Origin: Myxococcus fulvus
GTDB lineage: Bacteria; Myxococcota; Myxococcia; Myxococcales; Myxococcaceae
Length of the DNA stretch: 64,000 nt
Assembly (NCBI RefSeq): GCF_900111765.1
Contig: NZ_FOIB01000015.1
Span: 62,001 to 126,000, forward strand
Direction of reading: 5' to 3'
The translations under genes and the position numbers were made by a program. Below are positions 1 through 9,489 of this stretch, in pieces (positions within the stretch are counted from its first letter, which is position 1; each line of letters opens with the position of its first letter). The notes beneath the pieces were generated by a model. It did no database searches and was not told the origin of the DNA. It saw only the letters and a program-made list of their open reading frames with translations.

Positions 1-1
1 C

Positions 2-904
2 GTCGAGGCGCTGGGCACCGGCGTCACCCTCATCGGCCCTCCCACGGGCGCGCTCGCGGACGCGGCGACCGACGCCGGCCTGGGCCACGCGCGCGAGGGC
101 TTCGCCGACCGCGGCACCCTCCCGGATGGCTCCCTGATTCCGCGCGGCCAGCCCGGCGCCGTGCTCACCGACCTGGCCAAGGCCCGCGAGAACACCGTGC
201 GGCTGGTGACGGGCGGCGGCGTCGACACCGTCTGCGTCCACGGCGACACGCCCGGCGCGGTGGAGCTGGCCCGCGAGGTGCGCACGACGCTGGAGGCCCT
301 CGCCCTGCCCCTGGAGTCCCTCGGCGACGGCGCGCTGCGCCTCGTGCTCCCCGCGGGCATCGAGCGGCGCGCCGCGCGCGACGTGCTGCATGCGCTCGAA
401 GGCGTGGTGGACGCCGTCGTCACCGAGGAGCACGCGTGCGTGTACTTCGACCCCGACAGGCCGCCCGCGGAGCCTCGCCTGGCCCTCGCCCGACTGCTGA
501 GGGAGCCGGTGGCCACGCAGGCCACCACGCTCGTCACGCTGCGCGTGCGCTACGACGGCCCTGACCTGGAGAAGGTCTCCGAGCGGACTGGCCTCTGTGT
601 CGACGCCGTGGCCCGGCTGCACACCGCGCGCGAGTACACGGTGCGCTGCGTGGGCTTCCTGCCCGGCTTCGCGTACCTGGGCGAGCTGGACCCCAGAATC
701 GTCGTGCCCCGGCTGCCCACGCCGCGCACGCGCGTGCCGGCGCTCGCGGTGGGCATCGCCGGAGGCCGCACGGGCGTGTACCCGTTCGCGTCCCCCGGCG
801 GCTGGAACCTGATTGGCACGGCGCTGGACTTCACGGCCTTCCACCCGGACCGGGGCGCGGTACTGCAACTCGGTGACAGGGTGCGCTTCGAGCGGGTGGA
901 CTGA
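2..904 (+). CDS. 5-oxoprolinase subunit A (C-terminal part) fused to subunit B, 5' truncated
   Basis: The frame is open from base 2 with no stop between two recognisable parts. Roughly the first 100 codons match the C-terminus of LamB/YcsF (PxpA): an FADR...LPDGSL stretch, then RGQPGA and VCVHGDTPGA. From about codon 105 the sequence matches PxpB/KipI, with GFLPGFAYLG, the TGVYPFASPGGW motif and the usual RFERVD end. PxpA, B and C together cleave 5-oxoproline to glutamate with ATP. No separate start for PxpB is needed, so I read one fused chain. The beginning of PxpA lies outside the window. The stop overlaps the next start by one base (TGATG), so translation of PxpC is probably coupled. A sequencing error that removed a stop cannot be excluded. 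Confidence 0.85.
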   Translation, partial: VEALGTGVTLIGPPTGALADAATDAGLGHAREGFADRGTLPDGSLIPRGQPGAVLTDLAKARENTVRLVTGGGVDTVCVHGDTPGAVELAREVRTTLEALALPLESLGDGALRLVLPAGIERRAARDVLHALEGVVDAVVTEEHACVYFDPDRPPAEPRLALARLLREPVATQATTLVTLRVRYDGPDLEKVSERTGLCVDAVARLHTAREYTVRCVGFLPGFAYLGELDPRIVVPRLPTPRTRVPALAVGIAGGRTGVYPFASPGGWNLIGTALDFTAFHPDRGAVLQLGDRVRFERVD

Positions 905-1776
905 TGGCGGGCTGGTTGGACATCACGGCGATGCGGGCCCCCGCCACCGTGCAGGACGGCGGCAGGCCCGGACAGATGCACCATGGCGTCCCTCCCGGCG
1001 GGGCGATGGTGCCGGAGCTGCTGGCACGCGCCAACCGCGCGGTGGGCAACCGCTGGGACGCCGCCGCGCTGGAGTGCCTGGGCGCGCTGGAGCTGCGCGC
1101 GCGTGGGGCGCCGTTGCGCGTCTCCGTCGATGGCCAGCCACCCCACGCCCTCGATGAAGGCGAGGTCCTCCGCGTCCCCGCGTCCGAGCGCGCCAGCGTC
1201 AGCTACCTCGCGGTGGCCGGCGGCGTGGACGTGCCGGTGGTGCTCGGAGGCCGGGGCACGCTGCTGGTGGCGCGCTTGGGAGGACACGAGGGGCGGATGC
1301 TGCGCCCGGGGGACTCCCTGCCCGTGGGAGACGCGCTCTCGCTCGCGATGCCCGTGGACGGCCCGTGGGAGGAGTCGGGCCCCATCCGCCTGACGCTGGG
1401 CCCCGACACGCGCCACTTCGATTCGCTGATGGCGGCCTCGCTGCTGGGCGGCACCTTCACGGTGTCCAGCGCGAGCGACCGCGTGGGCATGCGGCTGCAG
1501 GGGCCCGCGCTCGCGCACGGCGATGAGGGCGCGAGGACCTCACGCCCCATGGTGCGCGGCGCCATCCAGGTGACGCTGTCGGGCGAGCCCATCATCCTCG
1601 GACCGGACCACCCCACCACGGGCGGCTATCCCGTCATCGCCACCGTCATCCGCGCGGACTGGGGACGGCTCGGGGCCCGGCGCGCCGGCACGTCCGTCGA
1701 GTTCCAGTCGGTGAGCCAGCACGAGGCCCGCGAGGCCTGGCGCGAGCACGCGCGGCGCTTCCACGCGGAGAGCTGA
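904..1776 (+). CDS. pxpC: 5-oxoprolinase subunit C (biotin-dependent carboxyltransferase family, KipA-like)
   Basis: The 290-residue protein has the PxpC/allophanate hydrolase subunit 2 pattern: an early TVQDGGRPG motif (residues about 15-23), HHGVPPGGAM, and a C-terminal DHPTTGGYPVIA motif. Length is normal for a stand-alone PxpC (about 300 residues). Together with the upstream PxpA-PxpB chain it should form the ATP-dependent 5-oxoprolinase that recycles pyroglutamate in the cytoplasm. The ATG overlaps the upstream stop by one base and the following GNAT gene starts one base after its stop, so the three form an operon. Family assignment is firm; activity on 5-oxoproline is inferred from the A-B-C gene order. 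Confidence 0.9.
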   Translation: MAGWLDITAMRAPATVQDGGRPGQMHHGVPPGGAMVPELLARANRAVGNRWDAAALECLGALELRARGAPLRVSVDGQPPHALDEGEVLRVPASERASVSYLAVAGGVDVPVVLGGRGTLLVARLGGHEGRMLRPGDSLPVGDALSLAMPVDGPWEESGPIRLTLGPDTRHFDSLMAASLLGGTFTVSSASDRVGMRLQGPALAHGDEGARTSRPMVRGAIQVTLSGEPIILGPDHPTTGGYPVIATVIRADWGRLGARRAGTSVEFQSVSQHEAREAWREHARRFHAES

Positions 1777-1777
1777 C

Positions 1778-2254
1778 ATGGAGCTGCGCACCGAGCGGCT
1801 CGTCCTCCGGGACTTCCAGCGCGAGGACACCCCGAGCGTCCTCGCGTATCAATCCAAGCCCGCCTACCTGGAGCACCACGGCCACCCGCCGCCCACCGCG
1901 GACGACGTGCGCGCCTTCGTGGAGATGTTGGTCCAGTGGGCCCACGAGGTCCCCCGCGCGAAGTACCAGCTCGCCATCACCCTGGAGGGCCGCGTCATCG
2001 GCACCTGCGGCGTGCGCAAGGCGTCCGCCGGGGACACCGAGGCGGAGTACGGCTGCGAGCTGGACCCGGCGTTCTGGGGACACGGCTACGCGCACGAGGC
2101 CTCACGGGCGCTCATCACCTTCGGCTTCACCACGCTCGGCCTGCAGCGGCTGGTCGCGCTCACCCGGCCCCAGAACCGCGCGGCCATCCGGCTGGCGCGG
2201 GCCCTGGGCTTCCACGGCGTGAGCGACGAGCGCTACGAGCGCGGCCCGGACTGA
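1778..2254 (+). CDS. GNAT family N-acetyltransferase (RimJ/RimL-like)
   Basis: A 158-residue single-domain acetyltransferase. It starts with the typical LRTERLVLRDF strand of RimJ/RimL-type GNATs, carries the GHGYAHEAS acetyl-CoA pyrophosphate-binding turn (residues about 95-103) and ends with the N-R-A-A-I-R-L-A...LGF segment that closes this fold. It should acetylate a small molecule or protein N-terminus; the substrate cannot be told from sequence. The ATG is one base past the pxpC stop, so it is probably the last gene of that operon. Its 3' end overlaps the convergent histidine kinase gene by 22 bp. Confidence 0.85.
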   Translation: MELRTERLVLRDFQREDTPSVLAYQSKPAYLEHHGHPPPTADDVRAFVEMLVQWAHEVPRAKYQLAITLEGRVIGTCGVRKASAGDTEAEYGCELDPAFWGHGYAHEASRALITFGFTTLGLQRLVALTRPQNRAAIRLARALGFHGVSDERYERGPD

Positions 2255-3507
2255 CCCGGCACGCCCGTGGGGAGCGAGAAGGTGAACGTCGTCCCCAGGC
2301 CCAGCTGACTGCGCACGCGGACGGTGCCGCCGTGGGCCTCCACGATGCCCCGGGTGATGGAGAGCCCCAGGCCCACGCCGCTGCCCGGCACGCGCATCGT
2401 CGGACGCTGGAACCGGTCGAACAGGACGGGCAACAGCTCCGGGGAGATGCCCGCGCCCGTGTCCTCCACGCTCACCTCGACGACGCTCTCACGCACCTCC
2501 GCCATCACCGTGATCCGCCCGCCCGCGGGCGTGAAGCGCACGGCGTTGCCCACCAGGTTGGAGAACACCTGGTGGATGCGGTCTGGATCACACCACACGT
2601 CCACGTCGCGCGTGTCGTGGCGCAGTTCCAGGCCGATGCCCCGCTCCTGCGCCAGGGGCGACAGCTCGGAGGCCTGCTCCATCAGCCGCGAGAGCGCCAT
2701 CGACTCCTGGCTCACGCGGAAGCCGCCGCCCTCGATGGCCGCGAAGTCCAGCAGGTCGTGGATGAGCCGCTCCATGCGCAGCGAGGAGCGGTTGAGCGTG
2801 TCCAGGTGATGGCGCGCGCGCCCGTTGAGCGGGGCCAGCAGCGGGGCGAGCAGCGACGTCGTCATCGTGATGACGCCCAGCGGGTTGCGCAAATCGTGGG
2901 ACACCATCGCCAGCAGCTCGCCGCGAAGGCGCGTCTCCGACTCCGCCGCCTTGCGCGCGCGGCGCTCCGCGTCGTACAGCCGCCCGTTGTCCACCGCGAC
3001 GGCGGCGGAGTCCGCGAGCGCCTGGAGCAGCGCCACCTCGCGTGCGCCCGGCATGCGCCGCTCCGCCCAGTACGCGCCGATGGCGCCCACCGGGTCCGCG
3101 CGGCGCACGGGCACCATGACCAGGCTCTTCACGAAGGTGGAGCGGTAGACGTCATGCGGGATGCGCTCGTCGGCGTAGATGTCCTCGATGACCGCCGCCT
3201 CGCCGTGGAGGATGGCCCAGCCGGAGATGCACGCGTGGATGGGGAAGCGCCGGCCCTTCCACAAGGGCGCGATGGCCTCCTCGTCCGCGTAGTGGACCAT
3301 GTCCCCTTCGCGCAGCACGAACGTGACGCCGTCCGCGCCACTGAGCTGTCGGGCCGCGCGGCGCACCAGCGCCATCACGTCCTCCAGCTCCCTCAGATGG
3401 GACAACTCCTGCACCACTTCCAGCAACACCAGCGCGTCATCGAATGTCAGCGCCTCGAGTGGCAAACGTTCCTGAAACCTTCTCAAGGACGACCTCCCTG
3501 GGAGCAA
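2233..3507 (-). CDS. GAF-domain sensor histidine kinase
   Basis: The 424-residue protein has no membrane segment. A GAF domain spans about residues 40-180, a HisKA dimerisation/phosphoacceptor domain carries the H-box SHDLRNP (His204), and a C-terminal HATPase_c domain shows the N-box (NLVGNAVRF), DTGAGIS and GVGLGLSI motifs. It is therefore a soluble two-component kinase sensing through GAF. No response regulator lies beside it, so it is an orphan, which is common in myxobacteria. It converges on and overlaps the acetyltransferase gene by 22 bp. The ATG at 3507 gives a plausible N-terminus, but a start a few codons further in is possible. Confidence 0.9.
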   Translation of the reverse strand: MLPGRSSLRRFQERLPLEALTFDDALVLLEVVQELSHLRELEDVMALVRRAARQLSGADGVTFVLREGDMVHYADEEAIAPLWKGRRFPIHACISGWAILHGEAAVIEDIYADERIPHDVYRSTFVKSLVMVPVRRADPVGAIGAYWAERRMPGAREVALLQALADSAAVAVDNGRLYDAERRARKAAESETRLRGELLAMVSHDLRNPLGVITMTTSLLAPLLAPLNGRARHHLDTLNRSSLRMERLIHDLLDFAAIEGGGFRVSQESMALSRLMEQASELSPLAQERGIGLELRHDTRDVDVWCDPDRIHQVFSNLVGNAVRFTPAGGRITVMAEVRESVVEVSVEDTGAGISPELLPVLFDRFQRPTMRVPGSGVGLGLSITRGIVEAHGGTVRVRSQLGLGTTFTFSLPTGVPGQSGPRS

Positions 3508-3952
3508 GACTCAGCCAACACCTCCGAAAGGCAGGACGTTCACTCGCTCGCCGCGCCCGCCAGCAAAGCGACCTGGCGACCTGCCTCCATCCGCCCTGTC
3601 TCCACACCCTTCCACACCCCTCGTTCCCGCAGGAACGGAAAAAATTGCAACCGCCCCTGGCCTTGGAAGGTTCCGCTGCGCCCGTTCAGAAAAACGAGCG
3701 CCCGGGTGAGGGGAAAAAAGCGGGGGTTTCGTTCAGGGGGAAGGTGCGCATCCCGGCCCGTCATGACGACGACCGGGCGCCCCCTTCCGAGAGGCTCCCC
3801 GTGTCATCGCATCAGGATGTCGCCCTTCGCCTCCGCCGCTCGGAAATCCCCCGTCCCCGCGGTGACGCCCGCACGCGATGCCGACGACACGCCGTGGCGC
3901 GGCGCCGCCGGGCGCGAGTCCCCGTCACGCTTGCCGCGGGAGGAGCCTTTCG
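3508..3952. other. 445 bp intergenic region between divergent kinase and sigma-factor genes
   Basis: No frame here looks coding. The stretch contains runs of A and G (3652-3658, 3715-3721) and a small perfect inverted repeat (CGTTCC-cgca-GGAACG, 3622-3637). It must hold promoters for the leftward kinase gene and the rightward sigma-factor cassette, but I could not pick convincing -35/-10 elements. Confidence 0.5.
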
Positions 3953-4537
3953 ATGACCATGAGCTTTCCCCGGAGGATGGTCCACGTGGAGCCACGACAG
4001 AGACCGACCCAGGCCGCGGGCGCTCTGCTCGATGACGAGCTGGAGAAGCTCCGCAGGGACTTGACCCACGCCGTCGCGCGGGTGTGCCCTCCCCGCCTGG
4101 CCGAGCGGCGCGACGACCTGGTGCAGACGGCGATGATGCGCGTCATGGAGCTGCAGCGGCGCGAGCCCGAGCGCTCGAAGCTGGCCCCCGCGTACCTGTA
4201 CCGCGTCGCGTACACCGCGCTGGTGGACGAGCTGCGCGGGGTGCAGCGGCGCAAGGAGGTGGCGCTGGAGGAGGTGGAGTCGCTGCCCGAGTCGCCGGTG
4301 GCCTCGGGTGACCCGGAGCGCTCCGCGGGCTCCTCGCAGATTGCCCGCGCGGTGCGCGACTGTCTCAAGCGGCTGGTGCAGGACCGACGGCTGGCGGTGA
4401 CACTGTACCTGCAGGGCCACACCGTCCCGGAGGCCGCGGAGCTGTTGGGTTGGGATGGGAAGCGTACCGAGAACCTCGTCTACCGCGGACTGAGCGGCCT
4501 GCGCGCCTGCCTCTCCGCGAAGGGATTCGAGCCGTGA
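3953..4537 (+). CDS. sigma-70 family RNA polymerase sigma factor (ECF-like)
   Basis: 194 residues with the two domains of ECF sigma factors. Region 2 (about 45-105) includes RRDDLVQTAMMRV and AYLYRVAYTALVDELR; region 4 (about 140-190) ends in an HTH, TVPEAAELLGWDGKRTENLV. I chose the ATG at 3953 because GGGAGGAG lies about 8 bases upstream and the first ATG of the open frame (3878) has no such site. The stop overlaps the GTG of the next gene by four bases. The context (membrane anti-sigma, secreted protein, CHAT peptidase) suggests it controls its own cassette in response to an envelope signal. That regulation is inferred. Confidence 0.88.
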   Translation: MTMSFPRRMVHVEPRQRPTQAAGALLDDELEKLRRDLTHAVARVCPPRLAERRDDLVQTAMMRVMELQRREPERSKLAPAYLYRVAYTALVDELRGVQRRKEVALEEVESLPESPVASGDPERSAGSSQIARAVRDCLKRLVQDRRLAVTLYLQGHTVPEAAELLGWDGKRTENLVYRGLSGLRACLSAKGFEP

Positions 4538-5271
4538 GCGAGCACCGACGCGACGACACCGTGGTTCCCGAGGAGGCCACCGTCGAGCGCCTGCGCGCCG
4601 TGGTGCGAGGCGAGGACGCATCCGAGGACGCGGGCTCGCCCGTGGACCCGGACCTCATCTGGCGCGCGGTGAGCGGAGAGCTGCCGGCCGAGGAGCGCCG
4701 GGCCGTGGTGGAGCGCGTGGCGGCCGACCCCGCCTGGGCCGCGGCGTGGCGACTGGCGAACGAGCTCAACCGCGCCTCCCGCGGGTCCTCCTCCGACGAG
4801 CGGGACGACGGCCAGGGCTCCCGGGCCCGGCGGAGCGGCGGCAGGACGCGCGACGAGCGGCGGTTCCGCTTCGCGTGGAGCCGGCCCATGTGGGGCGCGG
4901 TGGCCACCGCGGCGCTGGTGCTGGTGGTGGTGGCCGTCAGGCTCCCGGAGGACGCCGACGCGCCGAACCTGCGGGGCCATGACACCGCGGGGCTGGTCTC
5001 GCGCGTGCCCGAGGACGCGCCGCTGCGAAGGAATGACTGTGTCCTGCGTTGGAGCGGTGGAGCCGAGGGGACGCGCTGGTCGGTGCGGCTGTCCACCGAG
5101 GACCTGGGCTGGGTGCACCGCGCGGACTCGCTGGAGCAGAGCGAGTACCGCGTGCCGGAGTCGGTGCTCGCGCCGCTGAAGTCGGGCACGAAGTTGCTGT
5201 GGCAGGTGGAGGCGCGGTTGCCGGAGGGTCAGGTGCTGAGGAGCGCCACCTTCGTCAACCGCGTGGAGTGA
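4534..5271 (+). CDS. membrane-anchored anti-sigma factor-like protein
   Basis: 245 residues from a GTG that overlaps the sigma-factor stop (GTGA). The N-terminal cytoplasmic part contains an anti-sigma-like stretch (about residues 38-85: DPDLIWRAVSGELPAEERRAV, then VAADPAWAAAWRLANEL), similar in layout to zf-HC2 anti-sigma domains but without the zinc-binding His/Cys set. One transmembrane helix follows (about 128-142), then a ~100-residue periplasmic domain. Coupling and position make it the likely inhibitor of the upstream sigma factor. The C-terminal domain has a fibronectin/Ig-like feel (alternating strands, LRWSGGAEGTRWSV) and might sense or bind an envelope ligand. Function is inferred from context. 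Confidence 0.75.
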   Translation: MSEHRRDDTVVPEEATVERLRAVVRGEDASEDAGSPVDPDLIWRAVSGELPAEERRAVVERVAADPAWAAAWRLANELNRASRGSSSDERDDGQGSRARRSGGRTRDERRFRFAWSRPMWGAVATAALVLVVVAVRLPEDADAPNLRGHDTAGLVSRVPEDAPLRRNDCVLRWSGGAEGTRWSVRLSTEDLGWVHRADSLEQSEYRVPESVLAPLKSGTKLLWQVEARLPEGQVLRSATFVNRVE

Positions 5272-5305
5272 AATCATGGTGGGGAATCACGCAGGGGGAC
5301 ACCTC

Positions 5306-5854
5306 ATGAAGACGAAGCATGCGATGACGATGCGAGGATGGATTCGCGCGGGACTGCTGACGCTGGCGCTGACGGGCGGCCTCTCCACGCAGGCCTGGGG
5401 ACAGGCGACGACGTACACGAGCGGGAGGACCCCCTCCATCGCCGGCGAGAGCGGCGACACGGTGGTGTTCTCCGTGGTGGAGAACGCGGTGCGCACGGGG
5501 GCGACCCAGTCCGTGGTGCTCCAGGTCGTCGATGCGACCACGGGCGCGGTGCTGGCGCAGACGCAGGGGACGGTGGGGCCGGACGCGCCGATGCGGCTGT
5601 TCTATCGCCCCTCGGTGGGTGGCCCCGTGTATGGACGCGCCTTCGCGCCCACGACCGGGCCGCAGCTCTCCGTGCCCATCCTCACCGTGGAGCGCTGGAA
5701 CCCACGCTCCCCGACGGGGTGGAGCTACCCGCAGACCTGCCACTGGGAGCTGGTCCCCATCATGCCGGAGCCGGACCGCCCCGACGGCCCCACCACGGTT
5801 CGCGTCTGCGTTCCCGATGACCCGCCCCCCACCCAGTTCCGCGCGGCCCCGTAA
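5306..5854 (+). CDS. secreted protein of unknown function (between anti-sigma and CHAT peptidase)
   Basis: 182 residues. An N-terminal signal peptide (about residues 1-33: basic start, hydrophobic LLTLALTGGLSTQ, AWGQ cleavage region) leads into a small beta-rich domain of about 140 residues with no family I recognise. Two cysteines near the end could pair. The ATG at 5306 has a G-rich ribosome site (gcaggggga) 6-7 bases upstream; the earlier in-frame ATG at 5276 lacks one. It sits 34 bp after the anti-sigma gene and 7 bp before the CHAT gene, so it is almost certainly cotranscribed. It may be a substrate or partner of the peptidase, which is speculation. Confidence 0.7.
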   Translation: MKTKHAMTMRGWIRAGLLTLALTGGLSTQAWGQATTYTSGRTPSIAGESGDTVVFSVVENAVRTGATQSVVLQVVDATTGAVLAQTQGTVGPDAPMRLFYRPSVGGPVYGRAFAPTTGPQLSVPILTVERWNPRSPTGWSYPQTCHWELVPIMPEPDRPDGPTTVRVCVPDDPPPTQFRAAP

Positions 5855-5861
5855 GGATGAG

Positions 5862-8756
5862 ATGAGTCCGACGCGACGGCCCCGGCGCGACACCGAGCAC
5901 CTCCTCACCCTCGTGGTGGGGTTGCTGCTCATGGTGTGCCCGGCCATCGCGTCCGCCGCGCGGGATGAGCGGGCTCCCGCGCCCACGCTCGTCGACTGCC
6001 AGGAGCGCTTCGCGGCCCGTCCCGATGAGCAGGCGGCGGTGATGTGCTTCTACGAATGCGCGCAGGTCCCCCAGGCGCGGGACGCCGTGCGCCGGGCGCT
6101 GATTTCGCTGGGGGAGCAGCACCCTGGGAACGGGTGGCTCGCCCTGGTGCTCGGCCACGTGGAGTTCCTGTCGGACCGCAAGGCCGCCGAAGCGGCCTAT
6201 CTGCGCGCGGCGGACCTCTTCCACGAGCGACAGGACGCGGAGGGCGAGGTGCTGGCGTCCATCAACCTGCGCTCCATCGCGCTGAAGCAGCGGCGCACGG
6301 AAGAGGCCCTGTCCTGGACGCACCGCGTGGGAGAGGTGGCGCGCGCCTCGGGCAAGCCCGACCTGCTCGCCCGCGCGCTCATCGTCGAGGCCAGCCACCT
6401 GCACGACGTGGAGCACGACCTGGGCCGCGCCGTCCGCGTGCTCAAGCGCGCCGAGCCGCTCACCTTCCCCGACGGCACCCCGGGATTGCAGAAGCAATAC
6501 CTGACGCTGCTCCACTCCATCAGCGAGCGGCTGGGGTGGCTGGAGGAGGCCACCGAGGCCTCGGTGCGGCTGGCGGAGGTGGCGCGCAGCTCACGCGACC
6601 TCTTCTCCGAGGCGCGCGCGCGGCACTCCCTCGCCAACCTCATGACGCGAAGGCACCTCAGGGACAGGGCGCCCGAGACGCGGGCCCAGGCCCTGCGCAT
6701 GGCCCGGGAGGCCCTGGTCGCCGCGCGCAACGCGGGCGTCCAGCAGTTGGAGGCGAAGGCGCTGCGGCTCATCGCCGACCTGCTCGGCGACAGCCCGGAG
6801 GAGCAGCGCGAGGCGGAGGAGCTGCTGCGTCAGTGCATGCGCATCGCGGAGGAGCTGGCCTCGGACGAGCGGAAGGTTTCGTGCCTGTGGACTCGCGCGG
6901 AGCGCAGGGCCCACGTCGACCCCGTCGGCGCCATCCAGGACTCGGAGGAGTCCATCCAGCTGGCGCTCGGCGTCCCGGACCCGCTGATTCTCGCCCTGGC
7001 CCTGCGGGGGCGCGCGCAGGTGGCGTACCTGACGCAGCCGGTCCCCAAGGCGCTGGAGCACGCCGAGCGCGCCCTCGACGCGGTGGAGTCCCTGCGGGCC
7101 TCGCAGAGCGACGCCCTCATCCAGGCGGAGCTGTTCGCCAGCTGGGCGAGTGACTACCACCGGCTGGCGGGGTGGACGCTGGAGGCGGGCGGCGCCACGG
7201 GGAAGACCGCCTTGATTGACCCGCGCGAGGCCCTGAGCCGGGCCTTCGCCATGAGCGAGCGCATGCGGGCCCGGAGCCTGCTCGACGCGCTCGCGGCCTC
7301 GCACGCGCTCGCGGCCGTGGAGGAGACGCCGAAGCACAAGGCCCAGCGCGACGAGGTGCGCGGGCGACTGACGGCGGTGCAGCGCAAGCTGCTGGAGCCG
7401 ACGCGCACCGTGGAGCAGCGGGAGGCGGCGCTGCGCGAGCTCCAGGAGCTGGAGCGCATCGAGCGGGATTTGCGTCCCGCGCCGCGCCAGGGCGCCCGGG
7501 AGTTCGCGTCACTGGAGAGCATCGAGCAGGGGCTGGGCGAGGACGAGGCCCTGCTGGCGTTCCTGGTGGGCGACGACACGGACACGCGCGGCGGCTTCGC
7601 GGGCGGCGCGTGGGTGCTGGCGGTGACGAAGAGCGGGACGCGCGCGCACCGCATCCCCGAGCGGGCGTTGCTGACGCCGGCCATCGCGCTGTTCTCCGGC
7701 CTGCTGGAGCGGCGCGACGGCTCCGAGGCGGGCGCGGCGGCGGCCCTGTACACCCAGCTGCTGGGCCCCGCGCTCGCGCACCTGCCCGCCGGGGTGCGTC
7801 GTTTGATGGTGGTGCCGGATGGTCCGCTGCATGACCTGCCCTTCGCCACGCTGAGACAGGACGCGGACGGGCCGCCGCTCGTCTCGCGCTACGAGCTGTC
7901 CCTGGTGCCCTCCGCCAGCCTGTGGCGTCACTGGCGCCAGGCCTCCGTGCGCCCCTCGGGAGGCGAAGCCCTGGTGCTCGCGGACCCGGACCGGAGCGTG
8001 CGCGTGTCGGACGCGCGCGTCGTCGCGAAGGAGCGCATGACGGTGTTCGCCGAGGCCGCGCGCGCCGGAGCGCTGCCCGAGGCCCGGCGCGAGGGCCGCG
8101 CGGTGGTGGAGGCCCTGCAAGGCACGGAGGTGACCCCGGACCTGCGCACGGGCACCGAGGCCTCCGAGCGCGCGCTCAAGAGCGCGGACCTGGAACGGGT
8201 GAGGGTGCTGCACGTGGCGGCGCACGCCGTCGTCGACGCCGAGGCCCCCGAGCGCTCGGCGCTGGTGCTCGCCCCGGGCAGCGAGAAGGAGGATGGCATC
8301 CTCCAGCCGCGCGAAATCGCCGAGCTGGGCCTCCAGGGCGCGCTGGTGGTGCTGTCGGCGTGTCGCAGCGCCTCCGGCGCGGTGCTGCCGGGCGAGGGCG
8401 TGCTCAGCCTGTCACGCGCCTTCTTCGAGGCGGGCTCGCGCGCGGTGGTGGCCAGCCTGTGGCCGCTGCGCGACGACGAGGCCGCGGACCTGGTGGCGCG
8501 CTTCTACCAATACCTGGCCCAGGGCCTGAGCAGCTCCGCGGCCCTGAGGCGTGCGCAGCTCGACGCCATCGACGACGGGCTGCCCGCGGCGGCCTGGGCG
8601 GGGCTCGTCGTGCTGGGGGACGCCTCGCTCACGGTGACGCCGCCGCGCGAGGCCCCCCTGCCCTCCCTGCCGCTGCTCGCGACGGGTGCGCTCGTCGGGG
8701 TGCTCCTGCTGGGCCTCCTCGGGTGGCGGTGGCGGGCCCGTCGCCCTCAGCGCTGA
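5862..8756 (+). CDS. TPR-CHAT domain protein (caspase-like peptidase) with C-terminal membrane anchor
   Basis: 964 residues. A signal-like hydrophobic segment (about 13-33) precedes about 500 residues of TPR-like helical repeats (LGHVEFL..., then repeated A-rich helix pairs). From about residue 560 comes a CHAT domain. The His-Cys dyad of the caspase/gingipain clan is visible: VLHVAAHA (His788) and VVLSACRSA (Cys834), followed by the [18 protein letters not shown] segment typical of CHAT. A transmembrane helix (about 930-952) and a basic tail end the protein. ATG 5862 follows aaGGAtGAG. CHAT proteases with TPRs act as regulated proteases in several bacterial systems; here the cassette with sigma and anti-sigma suggests an envelope stress or developmental proteolysis role. 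Its 3' end overlaps the convergent ABC ATPase gene by 10 bp. Confidence 0.88.
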   Translation: MSPTRRPRRDTEHLLTLVVGLLLMVCPAIASAARDERAPAPTLVDCQERFAARPDEQAAVMCFYECAQVPQARDAVRRALISLGEQHPGNGWLALVLGHVEFLSDRKAAEAAYLRAADLFHERQDAEGEVLASINLRSIALKQRRTEEALSWTHRVGEVARASGKPDLLARALIVEASHLHDVEHDLGRAVRVLKRAEPLTFPDGTPGLQKQYLTLLHSISERLGWLEEATEASVRLAEVARSSRDLFSEARARHSLANLMTRRHLRDRAPETRAQALRMAREALVAARNAGVQQLEAKALRLIADLLGDSPEEQREAEELLRQCMRIAEELASDERKVSCLWTRAERRAHVDPVGAIQDSEESIQLALGVPDPLILALALRGRAQVAYLTQPVPKALEHAERALDAVESLRASQSDALIQAELFASWASDYHRLAGWTLEAGGATGKTALIDPREALSRAFAMSERMRARSLLDALAASHALAAVEETPKHKAQRDEVRGRLTAVQRKLLEPTRTVEQREAALRELQELERIERDLRPAPRQGAREFASLESIEQGLGEDEALLAFLVGDDTDTRGGFAGGAWVLAVTKSGTRAHRIPERALLTPAIALFSGLLERRDGSEAGAAAALYTQLLGPALAHLPAGVRRLMVVPDGPLHDLPFATLRQDADGPPLVSRYELSLVPSASLWRHWRQASVRPSGGEALVLADPDRSVRVSDARVVAKERMTVFAEAARAGALPEARREGRAVVEALQGTEVTPDLRTGTEASERALKSADLERVRVLHVAAHAVVDAEAPERSALVLAPGSEKEDGILQPREIAELGLQGALVVLSACRSASGAVLPGEGVLSLSRAFFEAGSRAVVASLWPLRDDEAADLVARFYQYLAQGLSSSAALRRAQLDAIDDGLPAAAWAGLVVLGDASLTVTPPREAPLPSLPLLATGALVGVLLLGLLGWRWRARRPQR

Positions 8757-9481
8757 AGCAGGCGCGCGAGGAACTCCCGGGTGCGCGGGTGCTGGGGCTC
8801 GCGCAATACCTGTTGAGGACTGCCCTCCTCCACCACCTTCCCCGCGTCCATGAATAGCACGCGGTGCGCGACGTCCGCCGCGAAGCCCATCTCGTGCGTC
8901 ACCACGCACATCGTCATGCCCTCGCGCGCGAGCGTGCGCATGACCTCCAGCACCTCCCCCACCAGCTCCGGGTCCAGCGCGCTCGTCGGCTCGTCGAAGA
9001 GCATCAGCTCCGGCTTCATCGCCAGCGCCCGCGCAATCGCCACCCGCTGCTGCTGTCCACCGGAGAGCTGCGCCGGGTACGCCTCCGCGCGCGCGTCCAT
9101 GTGCACCATCGCCAGCATGCGGCGGCCGAGCGCCTCGGCCTCCGCGTCCGACAACCCCAGCACCCTGCGCGGCGCGAGCGTCACGTTGTCCAGCGCGCTC
9201 AAGTGAGGGAACAGGTGGAAGCGCTGGAACACCATGCCCACCCGGCGGTGCAGCGCCTGGAGCGAGCGCGGGTCATCGCGCACGGGCGTGCCGCCCACCA
9301 CGACCTCACCCTCCGACGGCACCTCCAGTCCGCACAGGCAGCGCAGGAGCGTGGACTTGCCGCAGCCGGAGGGCCCGACGAAGACGACCACCTCTCCGGG
9401 CTGCACCGTGAGGTCCACGCCCTGGAGGACCTCCAGCGCGCCGAAGCGCTTGTGCAGATTGCGAACCTCGACGAGCGCCAT
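8747..9481 (-). CDS. polar amino-acid ABC transporter ATP-binding protein (GlnQ/HisP-like)
   Basis: 244 residues with every ABC ATPase motif: Walker [10 protein letters not shown] (about 35-43), Q-loop [11 protein letters not shown], signature LSGGQQQR, Walker [14 protein letters not shown] and the switch VTHEMGFA. The FQRFHLFPH and EMGFA sequences are typical of the polar amino-acid transport subfamily. It lies 8 bp downstream of the fused binding-protein/permease gene and should power that importer in the cytoplasm. ATG at 9481 gives the normal family N-terminus. Confidence 0.95.
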   Translation of the reverse strand: MALVEVRNLHKRFGALEVLQGVDLTVQPGEVVVFVGPSGCGKSTLLRCLCGLEVPSEGEVVVGGTPVRDDPRSLQALHRRVGMVFQRFHLFPHLSALDNVTLAPRRVLGLSDAEAEALGRRMLAMVHMDARAEAYPAQLSGGQQQRVAIARALAMKPELMLFDEPTSALDPELVGEVLEVMRTLAREGMTMCVVTHEMGFAADVAHRVLFMDAGKVVEEGSPQQVLREPQHPRTREFLARLLQR

Positions 9482-9489
9482 GGCCTTCC

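Noticed and set aside
3622-3637. Hairpin CGTTCC-cgca-GGAACG followed by an A run as an intrinsic terminator
   Set aside because: The A/T tract is on the wrong side for either strand and the stem is short; no gene ends near it.
3640-3680. Possible sigma-54 promoter (GG and TTGCA elements) on the minus strand
   Set aside because: The GG-to-GC spacing does not fit the required -24/-12 distance.
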